From QWPN01 sp044238145 (GTDB lineage: Bacteria; Planctomycetota; Planctomycetia; Pirellulales; UBA1268): a stretch of DNA of 64,000 nt. The notes below the pieces were generated by a model, which ran no database searches, was not told the origin of the DNA, and worked only from the letters and a program-made list of their open reading frames with translations. Positions within the stretch are counted from its first letter, which is position 1. Each line of letters opens with the position of its first letter. A program made the position numbers and the translations under genes. Below, piece after piece: positions 27,040-35,492 of the stretch. The stretch spans positions 4,157 through 68,156 of the forward strand of contig JBIIDT010000008.1 of the NCBI GenBank assembly GCA_044238145.1, read 5' to 3'.

Positions 27040-27528
27040 ATGACCGCCGAACAGTTCTTTCAGGCCACCAACACGCTCGCGCTCGTGGCGTGGATAGCGC
27101 TTCTGCTCCTGCCGGGCCGCCGGCTCGTTTCGGGCGTGCTCTGCGCGGTGGTCGTGCCGGCGGTCCTCGCCGTGGGCTATGCGACCGTCGTCGCGTGGAG
27201 GCTCGCCGCCGGCGGGCCGCCGCCGGGCGATGTGATGACGCTGGCGGGCCTGCGGGACGTGTTTCGCGACGACTGGGTGTTCGCGGCGGCGTGGACGCAC
27301 TACCTCGTGTTCGACATGGTCGTCGGCGCCTGGATCGCTCGTGACGCGGTCCGGCTCGGTCTGCCCTGGCCGCTGCGGACGGTGGCGCTCGTGCTCACGT
27401 TCCTGGCCGGCCCGATCGGCTTCCTGGTGCACGTCATCGGCCGGGCGGTTCTGCGGCGCACCTTGGGCGTCGGGACGGAGCCCGCCGAGCCCGAACGCGG
27501 CGCGGGCCGCGTGGAGGTGCGCCGGTGA
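27040..27528 (+). CDS. ABA4-like (DUF4281) integral membrane protein
   Basis: A 162-residue inner-membrane protein with about four hydrophobic helices. The pattern GLRDVFRDDWVFAAAWTHYL, then VFDMVVGAWIARDA and TFLAGPIGFLVHVI matches the ABA4-like family, named after a plant protein needed for neoxanthin formation; the bacterial members are not characterised. GGGAG lies 10 bases before the ATG. The stop overlaps the next start (TGATG), so it is coupled to the zinc-ribbon gene. Confidence 0.7.
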   Translation: MTAEQFFQATNTLALVAWIALLLLPGRRLVSGVLCAVVVPAVLAVGYATVVAWRLAAGGPPPGDVMTLAGLRDVFRDDWVFAAAWTHYLVFDMVVGAWIARDAVRLGLPWPLRTVALVLTFLAGPIGFLVHVIGRAVLRRTLGVGTEPAEPERGAGRVEVRR

Positions 27529-27809
27529 TGGCCTATCGCAACCAGAACCAGAACCAGAACGAAGACGAGGACGAGTGGGAAGAAGACGACAACAATGATG
27601 GCGACGCGTTCAACGACGAAGAAGACGAACCGACCGTCCCCTGCCCGTTCTGCCGACAAGAAATCCTCGAAGACGCGCCGTGGTGTCCCCACTGCGACCG
27701 CTACATCTCCGCCGAGGACCACGCCCGGGCCGGCAAGCCCTTGTGGGTGATCGTCGCGGCGGTGCTGTGCCTGGCCATCGCCGTGTGGTGGGTGGTCGCG
27801 GTGTTCTGA
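27528..27809 (+). CDS. Small zinc-ribbon membrane protein
   Basis: About 93 residues. An Asn/Gln/Glu/Asp-rich N-terminus (NQNQNQNEDEDE) precedes a zinc ribbon, CPFCRQEI...CPHCDRYI (two CxxC pairs, about residues 39-57), and a C-terminal transmembrane helix (about 72-92). Start ATG at 27528 overlaps the stop of the ABA4-like gene by one base; a GTG at 27525 is in frame. Likely tail-anchored with the ribbon in the cytoplasm. Function unknown. Confidence 0.65.
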   Translation: MAYRNQNQNQNEDEDEWEEDDNNDGDAFNDEEDEPTVPCPFCRQEILEDAPWCPHCDRYISAEDHARAGKPLWVIVAAVLCLAIAVWWVVAVF

Positions 27810-27831
27810 CGAGGACTCCTGTCCGGGGAAG

Positions 27832-28161
27832 ATGGATCATTTCATGCCCGCCCGCTGGCTCGTGTACGTGCTCCGCTGCCGCGACGGCTCGCTCTACACG
27901 GGGATCACCAACGATCTGCCGAAGCGGCTGGCGGCGCACCTCGCCGGCAGGGCCTCGCGGTACACCCGCAGCCGTCTGCCGGTGACGGTCGTCTACACGG
28001 AGCCGAAGGGATCAAAGTCCACGGCCCTGAAGCGCGAGGCCGCGATCAAGAAGCTGCGCCGGTCGGAGAAGGACCGGCTCGTGACGGCAGCCATGCAGCG
28101 CCCGCCCCGGAGGCGGCGACCGACGTCCGCGGAGCGTCCGCCGTCCAGTCCGCGGGACTGA
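27832..28161 (+). CDS. GIY-YIG nuclease superfamily protein (UPF0213/YhbQ type)
   Basis: A 109-residue protein. WLVYVLRCRDGSLYTGIT carries the GIY-YIG equivalents (VYVLRC and YTGIT), followed by KRLAAHLAGRASRYTRSRLP and the family's KGSKSTALKREAAIKKLRR. This matches the small YhbQ/UPF0213 group. The C-terminal tail is Arg/Pro-rich and non-conserved. An ATG at 27844 fits the family N-terminus slightly better. Presumed DNA-binding or DNA-nicking; no proven role in the family from sequence. Confidence 0.85.
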   Translation: MDHFMPARWLVYVLRCRDGSLYTGITNDLPKRLAAHLAGRASRYTRSRLPVTVVYTEPKGSKSTALKREAAIKKLRRSEKDRLVTAAMQRPPRRRRPTSAERPPSSPRD

Positions 28162-28239
28162 GCCGCGAAAGTGGCCGGCGACGGCCGCCGTTCCTAGCCT
28201 TCGCCATCGCTGCGTCCGCAGCAGATGGAGGAGGCTGTC

Positions 28240-28740
28240 GTGGTCGTGGTGCTGCTGACCGTCGTGCTGGGCATGGCCTGCTGGCCGCCGGTGTCGTGGG
28301 CCACGGACACCAGGACCGACGACCGTGCGATCTCCGTCGGCCGGTGGCGTGTGGTCGCCGTCGACATGAACGGCAGGGAGATCGACCCCGAAATGATCGC
28401 CCTGCTCGAGGTCGCCTACCGGGAAGACGGCTCGTGGGCGGTGCTCTTCAAGGGCCTTACACTTGCCGAGGGCACGAGCACCAACGACCAGGATGCCTCT
28501 CCCAAGACCTGCGACATGGAGACGGCGGCCGGCGAGCACTCCCGGCCGCAGAAGTACGTCGGCATCTACCGGATCGAGGACGATGTCCGTTGGCTGTGCT
28601 TCGTGGAAGCCGGGAAGCCCAGGCCCGACGAGTTCGTGGCACCCCGTGGAAGCGGGCGGATGCTCGTGAAGCTTCAGCGTCGGGGCTGCGGCGAACGACA
28701 CGAGCCACGCGGGACGTTGCAGGGCGTCGCCCGGCCTTGA
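28240..28740 (+). CDS. Secreted TIGR03067-family protein
   Basis: About 166 residues from GTG 28240. The in-frame ATG at 28225 lies just before GGAGGAGG (28227-28234), which looks like the ribosome binding site for the GTG, so it decides the start. A signal sequence ends near VSWAT. The body has the features of this planctomycete/acidobacterial lipocalin-like family: VGRWRVVAVDMNGREID, later YVGIYRIEDDVRWLCF, RPDEF and a final LVKLQRR. Function unknown. Confidence 0.7.
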   Translation: MVVVLLTVVLGMACWPPVSWATDTRTDDRAISVGRWRVVAVDMNGREIDPEMIALLEVAYREDGSWAVLFKGLTLAEGTSTNDQDASPKTCDMETAAGEHSRPQKYVGIYRIEDDVRWLCFVEAGKPRPDEFVAPRGSGRMLVKLQRRGCGERHEPRGTLQGVARP

Positions 28741-28830
28741 CGGGCCGGGCGGGCGGACCCGCGCGCGTGCTGTTCAGCACCGTGGCCTAGGAAGCGGATC
28801 AGCCCGGCGCCGATGCTCCGGCCGTGCCTC

Positions 28831-30957
28831 CTACTTCCGCTTGATGATCAGGCGGTTCCCCAGGCCCTTCTTGCCGACGAGGAACTTCTCCACGGTCACC
28901 AAACCGTCTTTGTCTGCGGTCTCGTCGCCCTCAGCGATCTTCTCCGGCTGGCTTGTGTCGCCGAAGTCCCAGTTCTCCCAGCGCACCGTCTCGCCGGGAG
29001 ACGGACGAAATGCCTGGCAGCGGCGCGGGGTGATATCGACCGTGGCCGTGTCCTTCGGCCACTCACCCACGATGTCGTTTTTTTCGAGCCGGAAGTTCAT
29101 GCCCCATTCCTTCTCTCCATCGACCGCATCGTCGGCCGTACGGCCCTTGTCGTAGTTCTGAAGCCGGCTGGACCAGGTGATGTGCCCGTTGCGGGTGCCG
29201 CGCGGATCGCCGTCGATGACCAGATACCGCTTCTTATTCGCGTCCGCGGCCGCCGCCAGTTCGGCCTCGTTGGGTTCGCGCTTCAGCTTGGTTTGCATCT
29301 GCTGCCGCTGGTACTTGGTCACCGGAGGCTTGCAGGCAACGAGATCCCCCGACTCCACCGTGATCACATCCCCTTCGCATTTCTTCACCCGAAACCACTC
29401 ACGGGTATCGGCCGACGGAGCCAGCACCAAGGTCATGCCGGTGATGTCATGCCGGATGGGGACCTCGACCACGAGGTGGTCCTTCTCGAGCTTCTTGACC
29501 TTGCCTTGGATCCGGGCCCCGAACTTCAGAGGGGAATCGCAACTGGCGTTCCTCATGGCCGGGAGGGTCTCGTCGCGCTCCAGTTGAAACCATCTCATCT
29601 TCGACCCGGAACCCAGGTCGCCCGCATGGTCGGCCATGTCCCAGCCCACCGCATAGGGGTGCTTGCCGGCGGCCAAGGCGTCCCAGTATTCGGCGATCCC
29701 CCAGAAGGGGATGACGGCATCGATGGTGCCGTGACCCGAATCGAGGTAGGGGGTCTCGATCGCGGGATCGCTCACCCAGGTCTTCAGGTCCAAGAGGTCG
29801 TACACCCTCTTTCCGCCGCGGAGGGAGGTCGGCAGATTGGCCTCAAAGGAGCCATACTTTTTCTCGAAGTCAGGCCAGAAAGTGTTCTCCCGAAACTCCT
29901 GCGTGAACGGGTTGACCGTTTTCAGGATGGCCCAGTTGGTGTAGCCCTTGGACGCATGGCCCGATGCGACCAAGTCGCCGTTCTTCAGCGTGACGTGGTT
30001 CGTTCCGCTGCCCCCCATGGAGCCGCCGAAGACGTGCACCCGCAGGGGGTCGATCTTCGCCGGGAAGTTGGGTGGGTTCGAGATCACCCAGCGGATGGCC
30101 TGCAGCAGCCTCTGCTCCGTGTAGTTGACCACCCGCTCCCCTTTGGCCTCCTTCTTGTCGTCGACCTCTTTCAACCCCTCGACCGAGCCGAACCACCACG
30201 TGAGGTTGTAGTCGAACATGGCGATGGTCACGCCGTCGCCGATGGGAAAGCTGTAGGGCATGAAGACATCCTTCCATGCCGTATAGGCGTGCAGCTTCAC
30301 CGACAGGGGAGCCGGATCGCTGACCTTGGCGGGGATGGAAGCGTTGAAGACATGGGCGTACCCCTCCATGTGGTCGTCGACCCGAGTGGGGTTCCACGCT
30401 TCGAAATCCGAGAAGAACACGAACCAGTGCTGGTTCTTGTCCTTGAAGGCCAGGGTGGCGCCCGGCGTCCCGATCTTTTCCGGGACACCCTCGGCGAGGG
30501 CATTGTCGCCCTGCTTCGCGTCCGCGCCCTCGGCCGAAGTCACCGCGTAGTAGGTCGTGCCCTCGTTCTTGATCGTGCGGACGAACAGGCCGGTGCCGTC
30601 GGGGAGCCCCTTCGAGGCGTCCGGGGCGTCCTCGATCTGGATGCGTTCGGCCCACTTCTGGCCTTTCAAGAGGTTGGCCAACTTCGCGTCTTTGGTGTTC
30701 CTGTTCTCGTTGTTCGGATCCGCGTTCAAGAAGCGGAAGTGGTTGGAACCCTTGGGGATCTTCGCAATCCAATTCAGGCCGGTGGTCTTCTCTATGGGGG
30801 TGTCGGACGCATAGACGTAGTACCAGTCCGCGCCGTCCTCCTGCCAGGTCAGGAAGGTCTGCCCAGAACGGCAGAAGGCCTTGAGCCCCACCGGGGCAGC
30901 CCGGGCGGCCAAGGGGAACGACAGGAGGACGAACAGGACGCAACTCAGCCTGTTCAT
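28831..30957 (-). CDS. Large secreted alpha/beta-hydrolase-like protein, atypical base composition
   Basis: A 708-residue protein with a clear signal sequence (MNRLSCVLFVLLSFPLAARA). A fibronectin-like strand region follows (GQTFLTWQEDGADWYYVY). The central part holds a serine-hydrolase nucleophile elbow, HVFGGSMGGSGTN (Ser in GxSxG, about residue 320), preceded by QAIRWVISNPPNFPAKIDPLRV, as in secreted esterases that fold a helper beta domain with a hydrolase. GAGGTGA lies at good distance from the ATG. The gene is clearly less GC-rich than its neighbours and uses more A/T-ending codons, suggesting transfer. Substrate unknown. Confidence 0.6.
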   Translation of the reverse strand: MNRLSCVLFVLLSFPLAARAAPVGLKAFCRSGQTFLTWQEDGADWYYVYASDTPIEKTTGLNWIAKIPKGSNHFRFLNADPNNENRNTKDAKLANLLKGQKWAERIQIEDAPDASKGLPDGTGLFVRTIKNEGTTYYAVTSAEGADAKQGDNALAEGVPEKIGTPGATLAFKDKNQHWFVFFSDFEAWNPTRVDDHMEGYAHVFNASIPAKVSDPAPLSVKLHAYTAWKDVFMPYSFPIGDGVTIAMFDYNLTWWFGSVEGLKEVDDKKEAKGERVVNYTEQRLLQAIRWVISNPPNFPAKIDPLRVHVFGGSMGGSGTNHVTLKNGDLVASGHASKGYTNWAILKTVNPFTQEFRENTFWPDFEKKYGSFEANLPTSLRGGKRVYDLLDLKTWVSDPAIETPYLDSGHGTIDAVIPFWGIAEYWDALAAGKHPYAVGWDMADHAGDLGSGSKMRWFQLERDETLPAMRNASCDSPLKFGARIQGKVKKLEKDHLVVEVPIRHDITGMTLVLAPSADTREWFRVKKCEGDVITVESGDLVACKPPVTKYQRQQMQTKLKREPNEAELAAAADANKKRYLVIDGDPRGTRNGHITWSSRLQNYDKGRTADDAVDGEKEWGMNFRLEKNDIVGEWPKDTATVDITPRRCQAFRPSPGETVRWENWDFGDTSQPEKIAEGDETADKDGLVTVEKFLVGKKGLGNRLIIKRK

Positions 30958-31147
30958 GGCGTCACCTCACAATACGATGACCGAGTGTGTCGAGACATGT
31001 TGACCAACTGGTAGACCGATCGGCCACGCAGGCTGAGGAACAGTTCTGCCGCCGCAGGGCCTCGCAGTCCATCGGGCGAAAAATCCGCCCGCGCGAAGAA
31101 GCCGACAATCTTCCGTGTTTTCCACGTGATCACGGCGAAAACAGCAA

Positions 31148-31220
31148 AGCGGGCGAAGGGACTCGAACCCTCGACATCCAGCTTGGGAAGCTAGCGCTCT
31201 ACCAACTGAGCTACGCCCGC
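31148..31220 (-). tRNA. tRNA-Gly (anticodon CCC)
   Basis: Reading the minus strand from 31220: acceptor GCGGGCG pairs with CGCCCGC at the 3' end. The D-arm is GCTCAGTTGGTAGAGC. The anticodon stem CTAGC/GCTGG encloses loop TTCCCAA, giving anticodon CCC. The variable loop is ATGTC, and the T-arm is GAGGG-TTCGAGT-CCCTT. The discriminator base is T and CCA is not encoded. Confidence 0.95.
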
Positions 31221-31342
31221 GAAACAACCGCAGTTTAGCAGATCGGGCCGTCGTTCAAGCGACCCCGCCATCGCCACCGCGTAGAATCTCGGCCAGCAGC
31301 GGCCGGCCCTCCCGGCCGCCGCCCCCGAGGAGCAGCTTCCCG

Positions 31343-32932
31343 ATGGCCGAGCCGTCCGCCATGCCACCCGCGGCACCGCGCCGCTTCCTCTCGTCGCAGA
31401 TCCGCGCCGCCGTCGCCACCCTCGCGATCGCCGCCCTTCTCGGCCTGGCCTCGCTGCCCTGGCTGCTCTCCAATCCCGCGCGGATCTCGCGGCTCATCGC
31501 CACCACCGTGCCGGAACTGCGGGGTGACGTGCGGATCGACGCGGTGCGGCTGGGCTGGACCGGCCCGATCGCCCTCGAGGGCGTGGCGATCGTGCCGCGG
31601 GCCGGGGGCGAGCCACCGATCCGCATCCGCCGCATCGAGGCGAGCCACGGCCTGGCGGCGATCCTGCTCTCCGCGGGCGACGTCGGCCGGCTGCGGATCG
31701 AGGGGCTCGAGGCCGACGTCGTCTACGACGATGAGCACCACTCGAACCTCGCGGACCTGTTCGTGCCCGCCGCAGGCAACGCCGCGTCCGACGCCGCCCC
31801 GACTGGAGGCCGGCGGGCCCGGAAGAGCCCGCTGCGGCTGCGGCTGGAGGTGGCCGGTGCGATCGTCCGCATGCGCGGGCCGTGGGGGGGCGAGCCCTGG
31901 GTCAGCGACCCGATCGATGTGCGGGCCACGCTCGGCCCGGCGACCGATGGCGACTGGAGCGAGTGGACGCTCGAGCCGGTCCAGCTGCTCGCCGACGCGC
32001 GGATGGAGCCGGGCGTGGCGCAGGGAGTGCTCGCCTACATCGCGCCGGTGCTCGCCGACGCGACCCGGACCAGCGGTCGGTTCTCGCTGCGGCTCGACGG
32101 CGCCCGGTTGCCGGTCGGCCAGCCCGGCGCGGGGCATGTGGCGGGCGTGCTCGCGATGCACGAGGTGGTGGTCGGCCCCGGGCCGCTGGTGGAGCGGCTC
32201 TTCGAGGCGCTGCCGGGCAGGCTGCCCGCGCCCCCGGCGATCCGGATCGCCGACGAGGCGAACGTGAAGTTTCGGCTGGCCGACCGGCGAGTGTGGCACG
32301 AGGGCCTGGAGTTCGGCCTGCCGCTGGCCAAGCCGGGCCAGAGGTTGGACGTGAACTCGAGCGGCTCGGTGGGCATCGACGACAAATCGCTCGACATCAC
32401 CCTCTCGCTGCCCATCCCGGCCGACCTGCCGCAGGACAAGCCGCTGCTGGCGGCGCTGGCGGGCAAGCGGGTGTCGCTGGGCATCGGTGGCTCGCTCGAG
32501 CGGCCGAAGGTGAACTTCGACGGTTCGATCAAGGCCACGGCGGGCGAGGTGCTGGGCGATTTCCTGGACCGCGTCCGGAACGGGAATCCGCCGCGGCCCG
32601 CGCCGCCGGCCGCCACTCCACCGGGCGCCGCCGCACCGCCGCAGCCCGGGTGGACGCCCGCTGACGATCGGACCGGCGACACCACTGCCGCTACCACGCC
32701 GGCGACGCCAGCCGGCGATGGCACGACCGAGGCGATCGTCGATCTCGTGGGCGACGTGCTCGAGGAGGTGGCGAAGCGGCGGGCCGAACGGCGGGCCGCG
32801 GAGGCGGCGAATCCCGACCAGCCGCCGCCGCCGCGGCGAGGCAGATTGTTGCGCCGGCTCGTGACGCCGCCGGAACCGGGTGCGGAGCCGGCGGCCGAGG
32901 CGAAGCCAGAGCCCGCTCCCGCGCCGGAGTGA
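31343..32932 (+). CDS. AsmA/TamB-like membrane-anchored protein with Pro/Ala-rich tail
   Basis: A 529-residue protein with one N-terminal transmembrane helix (about residues 22-46). The segment after it (ARISRLIATTVPELRGDVRI, then RLGWTGPIALEGVAI and RLRIEGLEADVVY) looks like the repeated amphipathic strands of AsmA/TamB-type proteins, which handle lipids or outer-membrane components in the periplasm. Residues from about 415 are a disordered Pro/Ala/Thr and Arg-rich tail. A -10-like TAGAAT lies at 31283-31288, and CGAGGAG lies about 10 bases before the ATG. Followed by a bidirectional terminator. Confidence 0.55.
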   Translation: MAEPSAMPPAAPRRFLSSQIRAAVATLAIAALLGLASLPWLLSNPARISRLIATTVPELRGDVRIDAVRLGWTGPIALEGVAIVPRAGGEPPIRIRRIEASHGLAAILLSAGDVGRLRIEGLEADVVYDDEHHSNLADLFVPAAGNAASDAAPTGGRRARKSPLRLRLEVAGAIVRMRGPWGGEPWVSDPIDVRATLGPATDGDWSEWTLEPVQLLADARMEPGVAQGVLAYIAPVLADATRTSGRFSLRLDGARLPVGQPGAGHVAGVLAMHEVVVGPGPLVERLFEALPGRLPAPPAIRIADEANVKFRLADRRVWHEGLEFGLPLAKPGQRLDVNSSGSVGIDDKSLDITLSLPIPADLPQDKPLLAALAGKRVSLGIGGSLERPKVNFDGSIKATAGEVLGDFLDRVRNGNPPRPAPPAATPPGAAAPPQPGWTPADDRTGDTTAATTPATPAGDGTTEAIVDLVGDVLEEVAKRRAERRAAEAANPDQPPPPRRGRLLRRLVTPPEPGAEPAAEAKPEPAPAPE

Positions 32933-32946
32933 ACCCTCGGCGCATC

Positions 32947-32986
32947 AAAAAGCCGGGCCTTCCCGAAGGAAGGCCCGGCATCTTTT
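32947..32986. terminator. Bidirectional rho-independent terminator
   Basis: A perfect 12-bp stem, GCCGGGCCTTCC (32952-32963) with GGAAGGCCCGGC (32968-32979), has a CGAA loop. It is followed on the plus strand by ATCTTTT and preceded by five A, which give a U-run on the minus strand. It serves the AsmA-like gene on one side and the convergent Cys-rich gene on the other. Confidence 0.9.
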
Positions 32987-33048
32987 CGATCGGTTTCGAT
33001 CCGCGTGCAGCCTCGCGGGTGCGACGCGGAATGAGAACCGGTACCGGC

Positions 33049-33450
33049 TCAGGTCTTGGCCGGGGCAGCCGGAGCGGCCGGAGCGGCCTCGGTCGGCACG
33101 CCCTCGGAGATCACGCCCTCGCCACCGCAGGCACCGCCGGCGCAACCGCCCTCGACGGCACCGCCGCACGAGCCGCAACCCTCGCCGCAGCTGCCGCAGT
33201 CGGCAGCGGCCTCGCCGCAGGCGCCGCAGTCGGCCGCAGCAGCCTCGGCACCGTGGCACTTCTTGGCACGGTGACGGGCCAGCAGGCCGCCGTGGCACTT
33301 CTTGGCGTGGTGCTTGGCGAGCAGACCGCCGTGGCAACGACGGCCACCGTGGCAGCCATGACCGGCGACGGCACCCGAGTCACCGCCGACGAGGGCGATG
33401 GCGACGAGCGCGAAGAACATCGCAACAGCAAAACCGAGGAACCGCTTCAT
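33049..33450 (-). CDS. Secreted Cys/His/Gly-rich small protein with CHGG repeats
   Basis: A 133-residue protein. A signal sequence (MKRFLGFAVAMFFALVAIAL) is followed by repeats GHGCHGG, RRCHGGLLAKHHAKKCHGG, then LLARHRAKKCHGA. A second Cys block contains DCGACGE, DCGSCGE, GCGSCGG and GGCAGGACGG. The tail is Ala/Pro-rich. Many closely spaced Cys and His suggest metal binding or a disulfide-linked surface peptide. Frames upstream of 33450 are open, but GGAG at good spacing and the signal fix this start. No known family recognised. It ends against the shared bidirectional terminator. Confidence 0.65.
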   Translation of the reverse strand: MKRFLGFAVAMFFALVAIALVGGDSGAVAGHGCHGGRRCHGGLLAKHHAKKCHGGLLARHRAKKCHGAEAAAADCGACGEAAADCGSCGEGCGSCGGAVEGGCAGGACGGEGVISEGVPTEAAPAAPAAPAKT

Positions 33451-33746
33451 CAGAAATCTCCACTGGGGAAAACCGGCCGCGCTGGGCGTCCGGAAGCCGT
33501 CACGAATTGAAACCCGATCCGGGACGGCCACCGGACCGCAGCAAACCTTGTGGTCTGAAATCACGCATCGCCCCGGCGTCTGGAGCCGTCACCAGGACTG
33601 TCGATTCCACGAGGAAATCAGCAGTTTGGGGAAGGTGTGACGCCTAGGAAAGATAGGCCGTAAGGCTAGCAGCGTGACCCCCAGTGTCAAGAAAGATGGG
33701 GGGTTTGCGGCGAGAATGCCGATTGAGAGGCCTTTTGTGGCCGATT
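33451..33746. other. Intergenic stretch, mostly AT-richer upstream region of the Cys-rich gene
   Basis: Between two minus-strand genes. The part at about 33650-33765 is noticeably lower in GC than the rest and contains the small inverted repeat GGCC-TTTTGT-GGCC (33731-33744), perhaps the end of the lipoprotein transcript. It should hold the promoter of the Cys-rich gene, but no -35/-10 pair was convincing. Confidence 0.4.
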
Positions 33747-34364
33747 TTAACGAACTTTCTGCGGTGAACCGCCACCGTTGGCCGTCCGGGCGGCTGCATC
33801 CTGTTGGGCTTGGGCCCGCTTTTGGATCTCCTCGGCCACCCGCTCCTGTTTGGCGAGCATGTCCTCGGGATCCTCGAAGTTCAGCAGCAGCGGCGGCATG
33901 TCGTCGAACACCCGCATGGCCATGCCGACGACTCGCCAGCCCTCTGGATCCAGGCGGACCACCCAAACCACGTTTTCGGTGGTCTTGAAGCCGTCGGAAT
34001 CGACGTCGGTCCAGGCCGTGCCGACGTGGACCAGATCACCGGATTCGCCGATCATCTCGCAGTCGCGCACCGAATAGGTGGCCGAATCGGCGACCGGCGG
34101 GGCCACGGAAATGCCCATTTCCTCGGTCTTTTGCCGGGCGACCTTCGTGAGCAGCCCGCGGGCGGCGTCGTCGTCGCCCCGCTTGATCGCCTCGAGGAAC
34201 GAGACCACCGTCGTCTTGGCGGGTTCCGTCCGCGCCGAACCGCCACCGCCGCCGGAGCAGCCGGTGTGCAGCAGCACCGCGCAGGCGGCGAGGCCGCCGA
34301 CCAGGCCCATCGCCGTGAAGGACGGGGCGGAGGCCGTGTGGGATGGACGAACGAGGTTGGCCAT
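33747..34364 (-). CDS. Lipoprotein with NTF2-like/DUF4878-like region
   Basis: A 205-residue protein. The signal ends in a lipobox LHTGC (Cys about residue 36), then a Gly/Ser linker, so it is probably a lipid-anchored envelope protein. The body (VVSFLEAIKRGDDDAARGLL, later VVWVVRLDPEGWRVVGMAM) resembles small NTF2-like or DUF4878-type domains. The C-terminal 45 residues are a charged, Gln-rich helix. Function unknown. Confidence 0.6.
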   Translation of the reverse strand: MANLVRPSHTASAPSFTAMGLVGGLAACAVLLHTGCSGGGGGSARTEPAKTTVVSFLEAIKRGDDDAARGLLTKVARQKTEEMGISVAPPVADSATYSVRDCEMIGESGDLVHVGTAWTDVDSDGFKTTENVVWVVRLDPEGWRVVGMAMRVFDDMPPLLLNFEDPEDMLAKQERVAEEIQKRAQAQQDAAARTANGGGSPQKVR

Positions 34365-34484
34365 GGCGGCGAGACTCCTGCGGCACGAGGCCCCCGGGGG
34401 GGCGGGATCGGGCAGGGAAGGTGACGGCCGCCGTCGCGGGGGTCAAGAGGAGTCTTGGCAGCGTTTTTCCGCTAGGATGACGCC

Positions 34485-35474
34485 ATGAAACGCACCTCGC
34501 CCCGGCCGCGACGCTTCCCCTGGCACTCGACCCTCCCGGCCGTGATCGCCGTCCTCGTGGCCGCGGCCGCCTTCGGCCAGTCCCCCCGCACGAAGCCGGT
34601 GCGGCGGTCGACCCCGCCGCCCACAAGTTGGGACAAGGCCACGTCCGGCACGTTCTTCGACGACGCCTTCACGATGCTGGAGGGCAAGCGGCCCGATTTC
34701 GCCGCCGCCGGATCCAAGGCGACGGCGGGGGCGACCGGCCCGGCGACCGCCGGCCCCGCGAACGGCGCGGGCGGATCCTTCAAGTGGTCGGCGCTCGTCT
34801 CCGAGGAGACGCTCACCGACGAGATCAAGGACTCGAAGGCGGCGATCGCCGCCGCGGTGGCACGGCCGAGCGACTTCAAGGGGGGCGGGTTCGACAAGGC
34901 CCGCGAGGTGTTCAGTTCCATCGCCCTGGCGTTCGGGGTGATCGCCGCCTACGACCAGGACATCCGCTGGAAGAAGGACGCCGCCACGGCCCGCGACCTG
35001 TTCGCCCGGGCGGGATTCAACTGCAAGGTCGGCACCGACCAGTCGTTCGCCGAGTCGAAGGCCCGGCTCGCGGACCTGGAGGCCATGCTCGACGGCGGCG
35101 CGCCGGAGGGCAAGCCGGACCGCGACGAGGACTTCCAGTGGAGCCAGGTGGCGGCCCGCCCGCCCTTGATGAAGCGGCTCGACGTGGCGGAGAAGGTGGT
35201 CGCCGCCGCGACCGCCAGCAAGAGCGACTTCGACCGGCAGCTCGAGCGGCTCGTCCGCGAGGCCGAGATGGTGGCCGCGATCGGCGAGGCGATCCAGCGG
35301 AAGGATTACGAGTACCACGACGACGACACGTACCGCGGCTACGCGGCCGCCATGCGGGATGCCGCCGTCGCCGCCCGGGACGCGGCCCGGAAGAAGGACT
35401 ACGCCGCCGCCGGCACCGCGATCGGTGCGCTCAAGAAGTCCTGCGACGCCTGCCACGGCGACTACCGGAGTTGA
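34485..35474 (+). CDS. Periplasmic cytochrome c'-like protein
   Basis: A 329-residue protein with an N-terminal basic region and signal sequence (hydrophobic about residues 17-31). The C-terminal end has a single heme-binding motif, SCDACHGDYR (CxxCH about residues 320-324), at the position typical of cytochrome c' four-helix bundles. The preceding 130 residues are Ala/Lys/Asp-rich helices. The N-terminal half is an extra, partly low-complexity segment, so it is longer than ordinary cytochrome c' (about 130-150). Possible role in electron transfer or gas binding; partner unknown. Confidence 0.65.
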   Translation: MKRTSPRPRRFPWHSTLPAVIAVLVAAAAFGQSPRTKPVRRSTPPPTSWDKATSGTFFDDAFTMLEGKRPDFAAAGSKATAGATGPATAGPANGAGGSFKWSALVSEETLTDEIKDSKAAIAAAVARPSDFKGGGFDKAREVFSSIALAFGVIAAYDQDIRWKKDAATARDLFARAGFNCKVGTDQSFAESKARLADLEAMLDGGAPEGKPDRDEDFQWSQVAARPPLMKRLDVAEKVVAAATASKSDFDRQLERLVREAEMVAAIGEAIQRKDYEYHDDDTYRGYAAAMRDAAVAARDAARKKDYAAAGTAIGALKKSCDACHGDYRS

Positions 35475-35492
35475 CCGCCGCTCCCGGGGAAC

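Noticed and set aside
27525..27600. Tandem CAGAAC/AACCAG repeats at the start of the zinc-ribbon gene as a CRISPR or iteron-like array
   Set aside because: The repeats are six-base Asn-Gln codon repeats inside a coding sequence, with no spacers.
31148..31220. Genomic island inserted at tRNA-Gly
   Set aside because: No integrase gene and no direct repeat of the tRNA 3' end was seen nearby; only the low-GC hydrolase gene hints at transfer.
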